NCBI RefSeq assembly: GCF_029962835.1
Contig: NC_080577.1
Location: forward strand, 25,712,501-25,776,500
Direction: 5' to 3'
Source of the DNA: Magnolia sinica
Taxonomy: Eukaryota; Streptophyta; Magnoliopsida; Magnoliales; Magnoliaceae
DNA length: 64,000 bases
Below are positions 1-10,290 of the stretch, piece by piece. Under the pieces are notes generated by a model, which worked only from the letters and a program-made list of their open reading frames with translations, ran no database searches and had not been told where the DNA came from. Position 1 is the first letter of the stretch. Each line of letters starts with the position of its first letter. The position numbers and the translations under genes are program-made.

Positions 1-1721
1 ATATCTCTGAGAAGTCGATCCCTTCTCTCTGAGCATAACCCTTCGCTACCAGCCTCGCTCTGTATCTATGATGTATCCTTTTGAAGATCCACCTGCATCT
101 AACCGCTTTCTGGCCCATTGGAAGCTCCACCAGGTCCCATGTGTTGGTCCGATACAACGAGTCCATCACATCACCCATAGTCACCTTCCACTTCTTAGCA
201 CCAGGCTCACCAAGAGCCACCTGAATAGCAGACAGATCTCTCTCACCTGTAACAAGAGCATATATGATATTGGAGTTGTCCATGTACCTTATCGATATCT
301 TGCGATTATGCTGTGTGATTCTTCTCACAGGTGGTTGCTCTACCTGCTCTATATCTCAGTCCGTGTGTCACATCCTTCCTGTCCTGCCAGCTTATGTGGA
401 CATGCCTAGCATGCCATACATGTGCAGAGGTGGAATCCACTACAGCCACTGCAGCTCCACCTTTCGAAGTGCTCCCGATCAACTTGTAAACATTATCGAG
501 TCGTTGAACTTCCATGATTACCCGTGCCCCCTTAGATACTTTAAGAGAACCATCAATACATGTGTACTTACAGCCCATTGCCTTAAGTGCACCAAGAGAA
601 ATCAGATTCTTCTTCATATCGAGAACGTGCCTCACATCAGTCAGGGTACGCTTTGTCTCATCAAACATCTTGATGTGCACCATACCAACAACCATAATAT
701 TACAGGCACTGTCATTGCCCATAAACACCTGTCTACCGTTGCACTCTTTATAATTGTTAAACCAACTTCGATGAGGAGTCGTGAAAAGTTGCCCTTGTGT
801 TTAGAATCCACTCGCCCCTACGATCATCGTATGGTCGTCTGATCATAGACACAGATAAAATATCACCATCACATCCACTCGATCCATCTGACGTGGCATC
901 GTTGGCCTCTCTGTACGAAGCCCCAAATTCTTCTCTTAGATTTAGGATTTGTACATTCCTTTTTCATGTGTTCAGACATCTCACAGTTCTAGCACTTTAG
1001 TTTTCCTTTACCCTTGCCCTTAAATTTGGATCTAGGTCTTGAAGATCCTGTATCTCGCTCAGAATTTCTACCTCTTGTAATTAGTGCATCGGAAGATGTC
1101 CCTATGTCGTCGTTTAGCTTTCTCATGGCCTTCCCTTGAAGGACTAAGATACCGGCGTCAACACTCAGGGTTTTATTTATGGTGCACATTGTGTCCTTAA
1201 ATGACTCATATAATGCCAGAAGAAAATTCAGCAACATACATGCTTGTTCCTCATCTTTGATCATTTCATCCATATCCAGCAATTTGTAAACTAATTTATT
1301 AAAGTTTCTAATGTGGGCCTCCAGATCTCTACCCTCTGTCATCTTGAAATTATACCACTGCTGCTTCAAGTGTAGGCGATTTTCAGAGGATTTTTTCGCA
1401 TAGATATCCTCTAACTTTGCCCATAAACTAGCTGTAGTTTTCTTCCTCAAAACATTATAGAGAACCTTATCCATGAGACATAAAGAGATTAAAAATAAAG
1501 CCTTTTTATCAAGAGTATTCCATTCATCATCAGTCATACTAGACTTTCTCACTTCAAGAGCATCATCCTTGCCTTGCTTGGTTAAGGAACCGATCATCTT
1601 GTTCTTCCATAACTCAAAATTATTTTTTCCTGAGTACTTTTCAATATCATACCTAGTATTTCCCATTATTGTTAATCTTACAGATTCAGATCTGTGCCCC
1701 AACGATTGCTTTGATACCACT
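1..1721 (-). mobile_element. Copia (Ty1) LTR retrotransposon, internal region cut by the window edge
   Basis: Fossil Copia element read on the minus strand. The part nearest the left edge (about 1-260) translates to reverse-transcriptase-like sequence with the motif ARLVAKGYAQREGIDF. The 306-728 stretch resembles the protease / GAG-pre-integrase region (VRHVLDMKKNLISLGAL). The 989-1666 stretch is a Copia gag (YSGKNNFELWKNKM near its start, basic tail). A primer-binding site TGGTATCAAAGC lies beside the LTR at about 1709-1720, matching initiator-tRNA-Met priming typical of plant Copia. The element is broken and its other LTR is outside the window. Tork/Tnt1-like placement is an inference from the motifs. 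Confidence 0.85.
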
Positions 1722-2422
1722 TGTTGGGATTTGTGCTGCGGAATCACACAGATATGGATCTAGGATAGCAATCCAAGAGTACAAAGCAAACACAAGAGAA
1801 CACAACGATTTTACATGGAAAACCCTTGCGAAAAGAAAACCTTGGCACAAAGTGATAGAAATCCACTATGAAAATAGAAATTACAAAGAGAGAGGACTTA
1901 CCCGATTCGAACAACCTTGAATCTCACCATTGTTACACCCTTTGAAACCCTAGAACCTTTTTAGGAACCTTTGGAACCCCTTTAGAAAGCCTTAGCACAC
2001 ATGAGAATGGCCTTAGGGACTCCTATTTATAGATGGGGAAACCCCACTTACACACCTCCCTAGAAACCGCCTCAAATTTACGCAGTTTGTGTGGAATCCG
2101 CGCACCATCTGCATAACCTTCGACTAGTCGAGCCAAGACTTCGACTGGTCAAAAAACCCCTTCGACTAGTCGAGCTTGACCCTCGACTGGTCAAGCATCC
2201 CAAAAATCTCAACCACATCGTTGCTGGATTTTGAGTCGAACTCCCTTCGACCAGTCGAAGGGACCTTCGACTAGTCGAGCCAGTCCCTCGACTGGTCGAG
2301 CAACGCGATAAGATTTAAGACATCTGTTTTACACCACGACCTAATTTCAATAATATTATGCTAAGAGTCAATTGTATTTACGCAAATACCTTTATTTATT
2401 AGTTAAAAATCCCTTCCCAACA
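1722..2422 (-). mobile_element. 5' LTR of the Copia element
   Basis: A 701-bp LTR with perfect terminal inverted bases TGTTGGG / CCCAACA, directly next to the Copia primer-binding site. Read on the minus strand it has a TATA-like box (CTATAAATAGG, plus positions near 2025). Its U3 half carries an array of palindromic units such as TCGACTAGTCGA and TCGACCAGTCGA (about 2110-2300). The flank just outside is CCTCA, half of the TSD. The partner LTR is not in view. Confidence 0.85.
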
Positions 2423-2530
2423 CCTCAAATAATGTAAAATTCTAACCATATGAAAACTAATTACATGCAAAAGCTGCCTATCTGCTGACGTTGTGTGGTA
2501 CATATAGTAGAGAATATCATTTAGAACTGA

Positions 2531-2893
2531 TTGATGAGGTTTTTTCCCCAGGCTCAACCAGTCGAGGGCTGGTACATGACCAATCGTAGACTGGCTCGAC
2601 TCGTTTTCCAGCGAGTTAAGGTTTTGGATTTTCGAGGTACTCGACCAATCGTGGGATGTGCTCGACCGGTCGAAGGTGCCGCTCGACCGGTTGAGGACTC
2701 TGCACGATCAATCGAGCTTACGTATATTTGAGTCCGGATCTTGTGCGGACTGCGGAAATTGGAGGCGGTTTCGTAAGAGGTGTGAAAGGGGGTTTCCAAA
2801 TCTATAAATATGGGTGCCTTAGGCCTTTCTAGACAATACAAGAGGGTTTCATAAAGCTTCGCAAGGGTTTGCTAAAGGGTTTAAGGCTATCAA

Positions 2894-2938
<45 letters not shown>

Positions 2939-3290
2939 GAAGCTTGTGGAATGAAGGTTATGCTCATATAGGTGATTTATTGTGCACTCGATATCTCAAC
3001 GCTTCTACGTCCTCGTAATCGGTTAGATTTCTCCATTTTTTCTTCTATTCTCTTATTGTTTATCCACTCCTGCGTGAGTGAAGAAGGTTGTAACGTTCTA
3101 CTTTATAGTGGATTGTTGATCTGGATTAGGTCCCGTGGTTTTTACCTCTTTGAGGGTTTTTCACGCAAAAATTTCTTGTGTGGTGTGGTTTATGCTTTGG
3201 TTTATTTCATTGCTTTATTATCCCATAATTCTAGTTTGTTTTGAGAGGCTAGATCCTAAGGTTTTGTGCAAGGCCCCCAATACTGATCAC
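2531..3290 (+). mobile_element. Copia-type LTR fragment, opposite orientation
   Basis: Plus-strand LTR fragment related to the 1722-2422 LTR. It shares a block GAGGCGGTTTC, then a GGGTTTCC run, then the TATA box TCTATAAATA, in the same order. It also has TCGACCGGTCGA-type palindromes (about 2640-2710). The downstream GGATTAGGTCCCGTGG and TTTTTCACGC phrases are typical of plant Copia U5 regions. No internal domain or TSD is seen, so it is a truncated or solo LTR. The outer limits are approximate. Confidence 0.6.
2895..2938. repeat. (GA)n microsatellite
   Basis: About 40 bp of nearly pure GA dinucleotide inside the LTR fragment, just after its TATA/transcribed part. Confidence 0.95.
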
Positions 3291-4470
3291 CTCGAAGCCA
3301 TCTCAATATCAACGCATCTAGGTGTATTGAAATCAGTACCATTAAAAAGATAAGCCTCTACTTGAATTGAAGATCATCCTTCATGAAAATCAGGCACATC
3401 TTCTCACAAGATTGGCTAAACCCTGTATGTTAATCAGACCATTAGCAGTCCGTCGATTTCAACGTTGTGGCCCACCTATCAAGCTAGAGAGACATTCAAT
3501 TATGGTAGTCTAGAATCCAACATTCAATAACGATGTGCCCAAATATCTCTCACATCCAACAATGGTAGTCGAGAATCGCAACAGGCATTTCGAGATGAGT
3601 CGTTGGCTAGATTCCAAAAATTCAAAAAAAAAAAAACAAAACAAAACCAACAACGTGAAATTTCAGTGCCGTCACTTCTCATTCGTCCACGTCGATTGAT
3701 GACTCCAACTAACGAGATACGCCGGATTTCTCTCCCAAATAGATGGCTAGCTATACAAAACAACTTTTCACGTGTGAAACCTTTTTGGTTCCACCATGAT
3801 TTTCGTGTTAGATCCGCACCGTCTATCAATTTTTACAGATAATTCTACAGCATGAGCCCAAAACTGATGAATATACAAAGCTTAAGTAGATCACACGTTA
3901 TAAAAGCATGAGGCTTATTTTCGATCTGGCTTGTTCGTAAGATCATGCATACTTGGATAAAGTTAAAATATAAATATCAACTTGATAAGACCCTTCTGTA
4001 TCCCTGATAAGTTTTCAACAGTAGCATCAATTCCTACTGTTTCCAATGGTGTAGTCCACTTAGTGATCAGCCTTCTTTCTTTTGGGGCTAATAACCTATA
4101 ATGATCTGAAAAGAATGGATGGACAGTATGGATCTAAGAAATACATCATTTTAGGGCCCACTTAAATTTCACACCACCAAGAAGTTACCTTGCTTACTGT
4201 ATGGTGACTCACGTGACATGGGAGAAAATGAAAGTGTTGACATGTGGAACTTAACTTATGTATCATATCCACACCGTCCATCCAATTTTCCATACTATGT
4301 TAGTGAATGAGACAAAATGAGGCACGAGCCACGGAAGGCCCTTATCAAACTCATATTTGTTTTTCTCCAGGTCTGTGTGACTTCACAGTAGATGCTAAAA
4401 GTTTCAATAATAGTCATTTAATCTCCGCTGCTTTTTTATGGTGCAGACCACTAGAACTTTAGATGCCTCT
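3291..4470. other. Intergenic, decayed repeat fragments only
   Basis: No gene seen. 3690-3780 contains a phrase (CGGATTTCTCTCCCAAATAG) that recurs at about 42135-42160 inside a hAT-like element. About 4080-4340 is a decayed piece of the GGGCCCAC fold-back repeat (GGATGGACAGTATGGAT, TTAGGGCCCACTT). Confidence 0.5.
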
Positions 4471-4640
4471 TGTTTGTTTGTTTGTTTGTTTGTTTGTTTT
4501 TTTTTTTTTTTTTTTTTAAGGTTAGCTTGTTAGTACACACCCATGACAGTACACACACTCCATGTTAGCCACCCCTACTAGGGATCGATGACAAGACCTC
4601 AAGTGTTGAAGCGAGGTATCTCCACTCAGTCTGCTTCTTA
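4471..4640 (-). mobile_element. tRNA-derived SINE copy
   Basis: Minus-strand SINE. It has a TTTG/T-rich tail on the left, then the body shared with 10083-10290 and 35601-35753 (AGCTTGTTAGTACAC, GTTAGCCACCCC, GGGATCGATG, CACTCAGTCTGC). On the minus strand these give a tRNA-like B box around CATCGATCCC and an A-box-like start. The 5' end is decayed. Confidence 0.65.
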
Positions 4641-4989
4641 TATTTAGGTTTATGCTTTAGAATGATTTGTAAAAATTGATCCACAATCATTGTGGAGCCT
4701 AAAAAATTCAACATATTAAAAATTGTATGGTGTAGCACGCAGTTAGAGGGAAATATCTAGCTTATCGTGATAGCAAGTCTAGATTATTTGCTCGTTATAA
4801 ATAATAATTTTGTGTCAGTTGCATCGTGATTAGGCCACATCATCGATACTAAAAATGATACTGGTTCCTTAAGCAATGGTAGCACTGAATTTTTCAGTGA
4901 GTCATCCACACTCTATTGAAAGTCCCGTTACTCTGTTTTCACATGCAACAAACGTAAAAAGACTCCGTACTAATGTGTCCCAGTCATTA
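4641..4989. other. Intergenic, nothing recognised
   Basis: AT-rich sequence far upstream of the LEA gene. No coding frame or repeat end could be supported. Confidence 0.5.
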
Positions 4990-5419
4990 GATGAGCCGAC
5001 ACGTGGTGATACAAACCATTCATTTTGGTGTCCTATCATGGATTAGTCATATGCAGAATGCTACATATTGCAGGTTCTAACAATCATTACAATGATGGGC
5101 CACCCATCAGCCGTTGTATATTTCATACCTTTGATAGGTTGCATCCCCACCGTGGATGGACAATGCCTTAAAAAAAATAAAAAAATAAAAAAATCTTAAC
5201 GATTGGACAATCCTAGCCTTTCAATTGATCTAACAGCTTTTTGGGCACAGTCAATGGTCTGAATTACCGAACAGCGGGTCCCAACTGCCAGAAAGCAAAG
5301 AAAAAGATTATCCCATCAAGGGCCTCGTAGGTATTGCCAATCCACGATGGCACAAAACGCCCCAACGGTCCGGATTACCGAATCATGTACTCCACTTGTC
5401 AAAATCGAAAGCGCATCTA

Positions 5420-5436
5420 CATGCATGCCACGTGTC
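5420..5436 (+). promoter_or_regulatory. Fused RY element and ABRE
   Basis: CATGCATGCCACGTGTC: the RY/Sph motif CATGCATG (B3-domain ABI3/FUS3/LEC2 type) shares its last G with GCCACGTGTC, a strong ABRE (bZIP type). It lies about 190 bp upstream of the TATA box. Confidence 0.75.
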
Positions 5437-5564
5437 CCGCAGTTCGTGTAGAAACGAATCACCCTATAGAAGCGAAGTGGTCATGGTCAACAACAAATAA
5501 CTACTCAGCCATGAATACTGGGTCCCACCACCATCTGTCGTTTTAGGCAGAGAAAGCACCTAAC

Positions 5565-5574
5565 GCCACGTGTC
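5565..5574 (+). promoter_or_regulatory. Second ABRE (G-box type)
   Basis: GCCACGTGTC, identical over 10 bp to the upstream ABRE and about 52 bp before the TATA box. Paired ABREs are generally needed for strong ABA response. Confidence 0.75.
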
Positions 5575-5626
5575 CTCGCGGTACTAGTAGGCATGCTTGC
5601 ATACTTCCCATCCATCTCTCTATCTC

Positions 5627-5634
5627 TATATATA
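5627..5634 (+). promoter_or_regulatory. TATA box of the LEA gene
   Basis: TATATATA within CTCTATATATATG, 67 nt before the start codon. It follows a CT-rich stretch as in many plant core promoters. Confidence 0.6.
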
Positions 5635-5700
5635 TGTAAAAAAAACTAAAAAAAATAAAAACAAAAACCAGTCATTAGTCGTTGATCTTACACCAAAACA

Positions 5701-8700
5701 ATGGCAAACAAGACACTCATCACAACCACACTTTCTAAATTTCGTTCCATTCCTTCTTCCAATTTCCTTAGAAGAGACCCTTTTAGGCCCAGACTCTATG
5801 TCTCTGCTGGCACCAGACCTTTACAGGTGAGTCGTTGCTATCTACTGTTTCATTTTTGGCTTTATCCGGATCGTGCAAAAGGTGGGCCACACCATGAAGA
5901 TCACCTCCTGTGAATATCAGGTCCATCCGATCATTAGGTGGGCTATAAGTTTTTGTTTTTAGACCGTTGGCTATCCATTGGTTTTCATAGTGTGACTGGC
6001 ACGATGAGTGGACCAGCATGAATTTTGTCCTAAGTGATCTTTATGGTGAGGCCCACCATTTGTATGGGGTGGATGTCCAATTCAAGGGACACGTGGACAT
6101 TCACTATCCATTGATTTTGATGGTGTCATCGGTACGATAAGTGGGTCAGCATGATTTTTGTCCCAGTCACTCTTCATGATGTGGCCCTCCGTTTGTACGG
6201 GGTGGATTTCCTGCTTATGTGATAAGTTGGATAGAAAGACAGGGTTGTATGTGAAAGTTCGCATGCACATGATCATTTTCCTGGGGACATGACCAAGGGC
6301 AGGAATGTCATTGTCAATGGTGTGGGCTTGGATCTTATTTATTGGTCTGTGGGCTCACTCTGGCCCACAAAATAGGGCCAGTGCGGGCCTAGATTTGACA
6401 ACTTTTAAGGAAAAGGCCCACATTGATCGGATCTAGGCCCAATTAAGGCCCAGATAGCTAAACTTTTTTAGGCCCATGTTAGATCCCGAGGCCGAATTCA
6501 GACCCGAGACGTGGATGGGCCAAAAAGGGCTCATACAGAGCCGAGATTGCAGCTGTTAATGGACCCGACCAGATGTTAACTGGTACAGGTCCATTTTGGG
6601 ACCCGTTGAGAATCGGGTCTAGTCCGTTCTAGGTCGGGTCATCAACCTGAACCCGGTTAAAATCGGGTCAGGTTGGGTCAAGACAAATTCGGTTTGGGTA
6701 ATATTCATGAGGCGTGCTCCGGTGGAATGGTGGTACCAGCCATATGTGGGGCCCATGGATGTACACAGATCATCCAACCAGTCCATTAGATGGGTCACCT
6801 GATATTAACACCAGTTTTAAAAATAATCAGCCCTCCATTTGAACCGGGTCCCATTGAATTTCAAAACAGCCTGAGTTTTAGGGAGACTCTTCATCTAGGC
6901 CAGATGAAGGGTCTCAAAGCATCCAAGAATCCATATGAACAACATGGTGGGCCTTACTAAACAGATAAGGGCTGATTTTTCATTCATGCATCATGTGGGC
7001 CCACCTATGCCCTCGTGGTACGCAGTGTGTGAAATGATATTATAAGGCCAAGCTCTGTAGGCCCCCACTGCAATCTTGGTCGTACATCAACACTTTGCAT
7101 TTGGTGGGTCCCTTCTTAAGTTACGGGATATACCAAAAATCAGCAGTATCTTAAACTCGAATGGTCAATACCATCTGAAACCATGTGAAATTGTGCATAA
7201 AACATATAAAACTTGATGTTGAGCGAGTAACATACAGTTTCCTGGCCAAGATAGACCAGAAAAGGCCCTGAGGCGGAAGTGATCTGGACTGTCAGAACCT
7301 TAAAATGGGCGTATCTCGCAAACTGGAATGAGTTATCCGATGTGTGGTATATGATTTTGGGGTAAGAGAAGCTAATTTAGCCACTCAACCCATTATGCCG
7401 GGTTGCCCACACCGAATTTGCAAAATTCCCTCAGATCGATGGTCGAAATCCCATTTTATTTTTGTTTTTATTATTTATAGTAAATTTTAGTTTGATCGTA
7501 ACTCTTCATCTGTTGGATGTTAGGAGTTGTGTCCAACATGAAAAGTGCTTAGAAATATTAGGAGGATAGCATGGTTAAGCCAAATAGGACACTTACTATC
7601 TTTCGTTGAAAACCATGGGATCTAGTAGGAATCATGACCGTCTATAAATAGTAAATTTACAATTTATAGTAAGTCACAATTTCCAAGAGTTTTAGCTATA
7701 GTATGCTTTGAAACTTCTTTGTAGGGTTTATGTTACCATTTAAGAGGTTGTAAGCTCGTTTTTTAGAATCAATCAATTTATTACTAATTTGTAGAATTAT
7801 TTTTATTTTCTTATTTTCCTTGTGGATCCGAGGTATCTCTAAGAAAACAGTGCTCGGCCTCATCACGTCTATCCGGGGCACTGATTATTCAAGCAAGGAG
7901 AAAATAAGGTTTGGTAAACTAGGCATGTGAAAGAGCCTACTTACATAGCATGCATTTGTGTAAGTGGTAGATGAATGTGCAATCTAATCCATTCACCAGA
8001 TGAGCCAGCAATGTGAACCTCTTATTTCTCCTAAGCTAACTCGAAACCTAGATGCAAAGATCTGACGGGTTCCTGACCCTAGGAACATGACCTACACCCA
8101 ATAAGACCTAAACCCTATTAGGCCAATATAGGAATTATAGGACTGGACCTAAACTTGATATGTTGACAGCCCTAGTTGTTGCAACATGGCTAAAACTACT
8201 ATCTATCTATGATTATGACTAACTAAAGAGATTAGGCGTCTATTCGTATTATTGATTTTTGCTACCCACAAAGAAACTATATGGGTGATCTGAGGTTAGT
8301 ATGGTATGAGAAATGCATGTTTCACATTCGAATTGTGTCAATGTGGCAGGGAAGCTCAGCACAAGAAGCGTCGCGTGCATGCGATAAAGCGGCTGATGCT
8401 GTTAAGCAAGGGGTCAAGGAAACTAAAGAGACGGCCCAAGACAAGAAAGATCAAGCGTCCTCTACGGTAGATCAGGTAATCAATTTACATTCCATGTTCA
8501 AATAAGAACAGGCGATTTGTAATGAAAATACTAAATTCCAAAAACTAAGTTAAATGAAGAAAAGTAAGAAAAAACCAATGTTGGTGGAATGCAAACAGGT
8601 GACACAGAAGACGAAAGAAGTTGTTAATAAGGTGTCCGAAACGGCTGGAGACTTGACTGAGAAAGCAAAACAAACGGCTCAAGATGCATGGGGATCAGCT

Positions 8701-8799
8701 AAAGAAGCTGGCCAAAAGATGAAGGAAAGCGTCGTAGGGAAGGCTGAAGATGCCAAGGAAATCATCGAAGAAAAAACTGAGGATGTGAAGCGGTCATGA
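5701..8799 (+). CDS. LEA_4 (group 3) late embryogenesis abundant protein, probably mitochondrial
   Basis: Three exons: 5701-5826, 8350-8475, 8599-8799, all joined in phase 0 with GT-AG introns (GTGAGT...GGCAG, GTAATC...AACAG). The product is 150 aa. Residues 1-42 (MANKTLITTTLSKFRSIPSS, then NFLRRDPFRPRLYVSAG) are rich in R/K/S/T with a single acidic residue (D26). An R-3-like cleavage context (RLY|VS) suggests a mitochondrial presequence. Residues 43-150 are hydrophilic, rich in A/K/E/D/T and nearly free of aromatic residues. They carry 11-mer-like LEA_4 repeats (KETKETAQDKKDQA, LTEKAKQTAQDAWGSAKEAG, KAEDAKEIIEEKTEDV). Family knowledge: such proteins are disordered when wet, fold into amphipathic helices on drying, and protect membranes and enzymes in seeds and under water stress. 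Intron 1 (2.5 kb) is swollen by repeats; intron 2 is 123 bp. The start is the first ATG after the TATA box. Organelle targeting is inferred; family identity is firm. Confidence 0.88.
5965..6210. repeat. Tandem duplication in LEA intron 1
   Basis: Two diverged copies of a unit of about 110 bp. 5965-6073 and 6103-6210 share CTATCCATTG, ACGATRAGTGGRYCAGCATGA, TTTTGTCC and the GGGGTGGAT end. It lies wholly inside the intron. Confidence 0.65.
6400..7030. repeat. Decayed repeat fragments in LEA intron 1
   Basis: 6480-6720 is rich in GGGTC/CGGGTT phrases like the hAT-like element at 41823-42512. 6720-7030 is a decayed GGGCCCAC fold-back repeat: ATGTGGGGCCCATGG near its left and GTGGGCCCACC near its right. 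The two pieces are not clean enough to give ends. Confidence 0.45.
7290..7910 (+). mobile_element. LTR-like fragment in LEA intron 1
   Basis: Probable broken LTR with no coding domain. It has a CTATAAATAG TATA-like box near 7651. Downstream come TTGTAAGCTC, a T-rich run ending TTATTTTCCTTGTGG and the ATCCGAGGTATCTC phrase, in the order seen in plant LTR R-U5 regions. No partner LTR or TSD is visible and the family is uncertain. Confidence 0.4.
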
Positions 8800-9200
8800 A
8801 CATCAAGAATATGGATGCTCCGTGATTACTAGTTATTTATCTCCTTCGTCGTCATCATCGTTGTAGTCATCTCTTTTCATAAAATTTCATTGGGTTGTCA
8901 TTAGAAGACGAATTTTCTGTTTGTGGCAAACAAATAACTTCCTTGTTGTGCACTGAGTGCACGGCCTTGCTGTTTTATCCAAGCCAATGATTTGATGCCT
9001 CCATAATGCACGCCCAAAACATCACCCGAATTTGAAGATCCTAACTGTCGAATCCTGTCGGGCTTCGTCCATCATTGATTCCATGCACAATGTGAAAGTT
9101 ATTTGTTCGTCACATACAGGAAACTTGGCCTCTTATTATTATTGTTGCTATTTTGGTAATAAAATTACATTTCCATTGATATAAAATGCTTGTAATTTTT
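8800..9200 (+). other. LEA 3' untranslated and flanking region
   Basis: Non-coding sequence after the TGA at 8797-8799. A canonical AATAAA at 9159-9164 is the best poly(A) signal, which would give a 3' UTR of about 360-390 nt. Confidence 0.5.
9159..9164 (+). terminator. Candidate poly(A) signal of the LEA gene
   Basis: AATAAA in TGGTAATAAAATTAC, the only canonical hexamer in the 400 bp after the stop codon. Confidence 0.45.
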
Positions 9201-9201
9201 A

Positions 9202-9758
9202 GGGCATGTTTGATTTTTCAAACCTTTGGTAAATACATTGCATATGGGTAATAATTATTTCCTTTGGTAACTACGGTATTGTTATCATGCTTGATTTTAT
9301 GCATACTTTTTTTACCTCTAAAACAAAAGACACTGCCAAATATATGTGGAGCCTGCCGTGATGTCCGTGGCTTATCCTCACCATCCATCCGTTATGCCAG
9401 CTGAATTTTGGGGCTTGAATAAAAAAAATAAAGCTGATACAAAGCTCAAGTGAACCACACCACAGGATTTAAGGAATCGAATATCTACTGTTAAAAGCTC
9501 ATTTGTGCCACTGTTTCCTTGGGTGTGGGCCACTTGAGTGTTGGATTAGTCTCATTTTTGGCTCAGGCCTCAAAATGTTACACTAAAACAGATGAACAAT
9601 ACAAATATATATATATCGTGTGGGGCCCATAAATTTAAACTAGTACTTTTGACTTGGTTTTCGAAACATAAATACAATTGCATTTTCAAGCAGGCTGGAG
9701 TAGTAATAATTACTTGTTCACAATGCATTTGCATTAAATTTGGAAAATCAAACGGGCC
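9202..9758. mobile_element. Harbinger/Tourist-like MITE with a nested repeat
   Basis: Terminal inverted repeats GGGCATGTTTGATTTT and AAAATCAAACGGGCC, flanked by TA on both sides. The GGG..TGTTTG start is typical of Tourist-like MITEs. A fold-back piece of the GTGGGGCCC family occupies about 9341-9640 in its middle, so one element is nested in the other. Confidence 0.6.
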
Positions 9759-9937
9759 TAGGGGGTGTTTGGATTTTAAGTAACTTAAGCTACTTATGCC
9801 TTAAGTAGCTTATTATGATATCTACTTAGTAAGCTGAACTGATTAAGTATTTAAGTAAAAAAAAAAAAAGGTTACTTATAATTGATCTTAAACTAAACTT
9901 ATTTCAAATAACTTATGTATCTCTCGTTATTAGTATC
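9759..9937. repeat. MITE-like fragment
   Basis: Starts GGGGGTGTTTGGATTTTAAG right after the previous MITE and holds alternating CTTAAG/AACTTA phrases. The other end is not clear. Confidence 0.35.
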
Positions 9938-10082
9938 AACCGCGTTGATTCCATTATATATATAGAGACATCATAGAAAATTGCATGGGTCTTATTTTAA
10001 CCTCATCGGTTTCATTTTGATTATTATGGAGGATTACATTCTAATATTGAATAGAAAATGATCCAGTACACATACAAGCACG

Positions 10083-10290
10083 GCAATCCATAGCTAAAGT
10101 GGTAGACTGAGTGAAAGATCGTTTCAACACCGAGATCATGGTATCGATCCCTAGTGTGGGTGGCAAACAGTGAAGTGTGAACTGCCAGTGTTGTGTACCA
10201 CCTAGTGAGGGTAGCTAATAGTGAAGTGTGAACTGCCAGTGTTGTGTACCACCGAGCTAACAAAAAAAAGAAAAGAAAAAGAAGAAGAAG
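10083..10290 (+). mobile_element. tRNA-derived SINE with duplicated tail unit
   Basis: Starts with an A-box-like TAGCTAAAGTGGTAGACTGA and has a B box GGTATCGATCCC, the two internal Pol III promoter parts. The tail is A/G-rich (CAAAAAAAAGAAAAG...). The segment GTGAAGTGTGAACTGCCAGT plus flanks occurs twice in tandem (about 10152-10202 and 10203-10253). Unit B lacks this insertion at the matching place (about 13165). Confidence 0.7.

Larger units (their letters stand above)
4990..5660 (+). promoter_or_regulatory. Promoter region of the LEA gene
   Basis: Upstream region of the LEA_4 gene. It holds three ACGT-core elements: ACGTGG at 5001-5006 and GCCACGTGTC at 5427-5436 and 5565-5574. It also has an RY repeat at 5420-5427 and a TATA box at 5627-5634. 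The combination of RY and ABRE elements is the known signature of ABA/ABI3-controlled seed-maturation genes, which fits the product. Transcription start is inferred at about 5655-5665, leaving a 5' UTR of roughly 40 nt. Confidence 0.7.

Noticed and set aside
10083-10165. tRNA gene
   Set aside because: A- and B-box-like motifs are present, but there is no cloverleaf fold and an A-rich tail follows; it is the head of a SINE.
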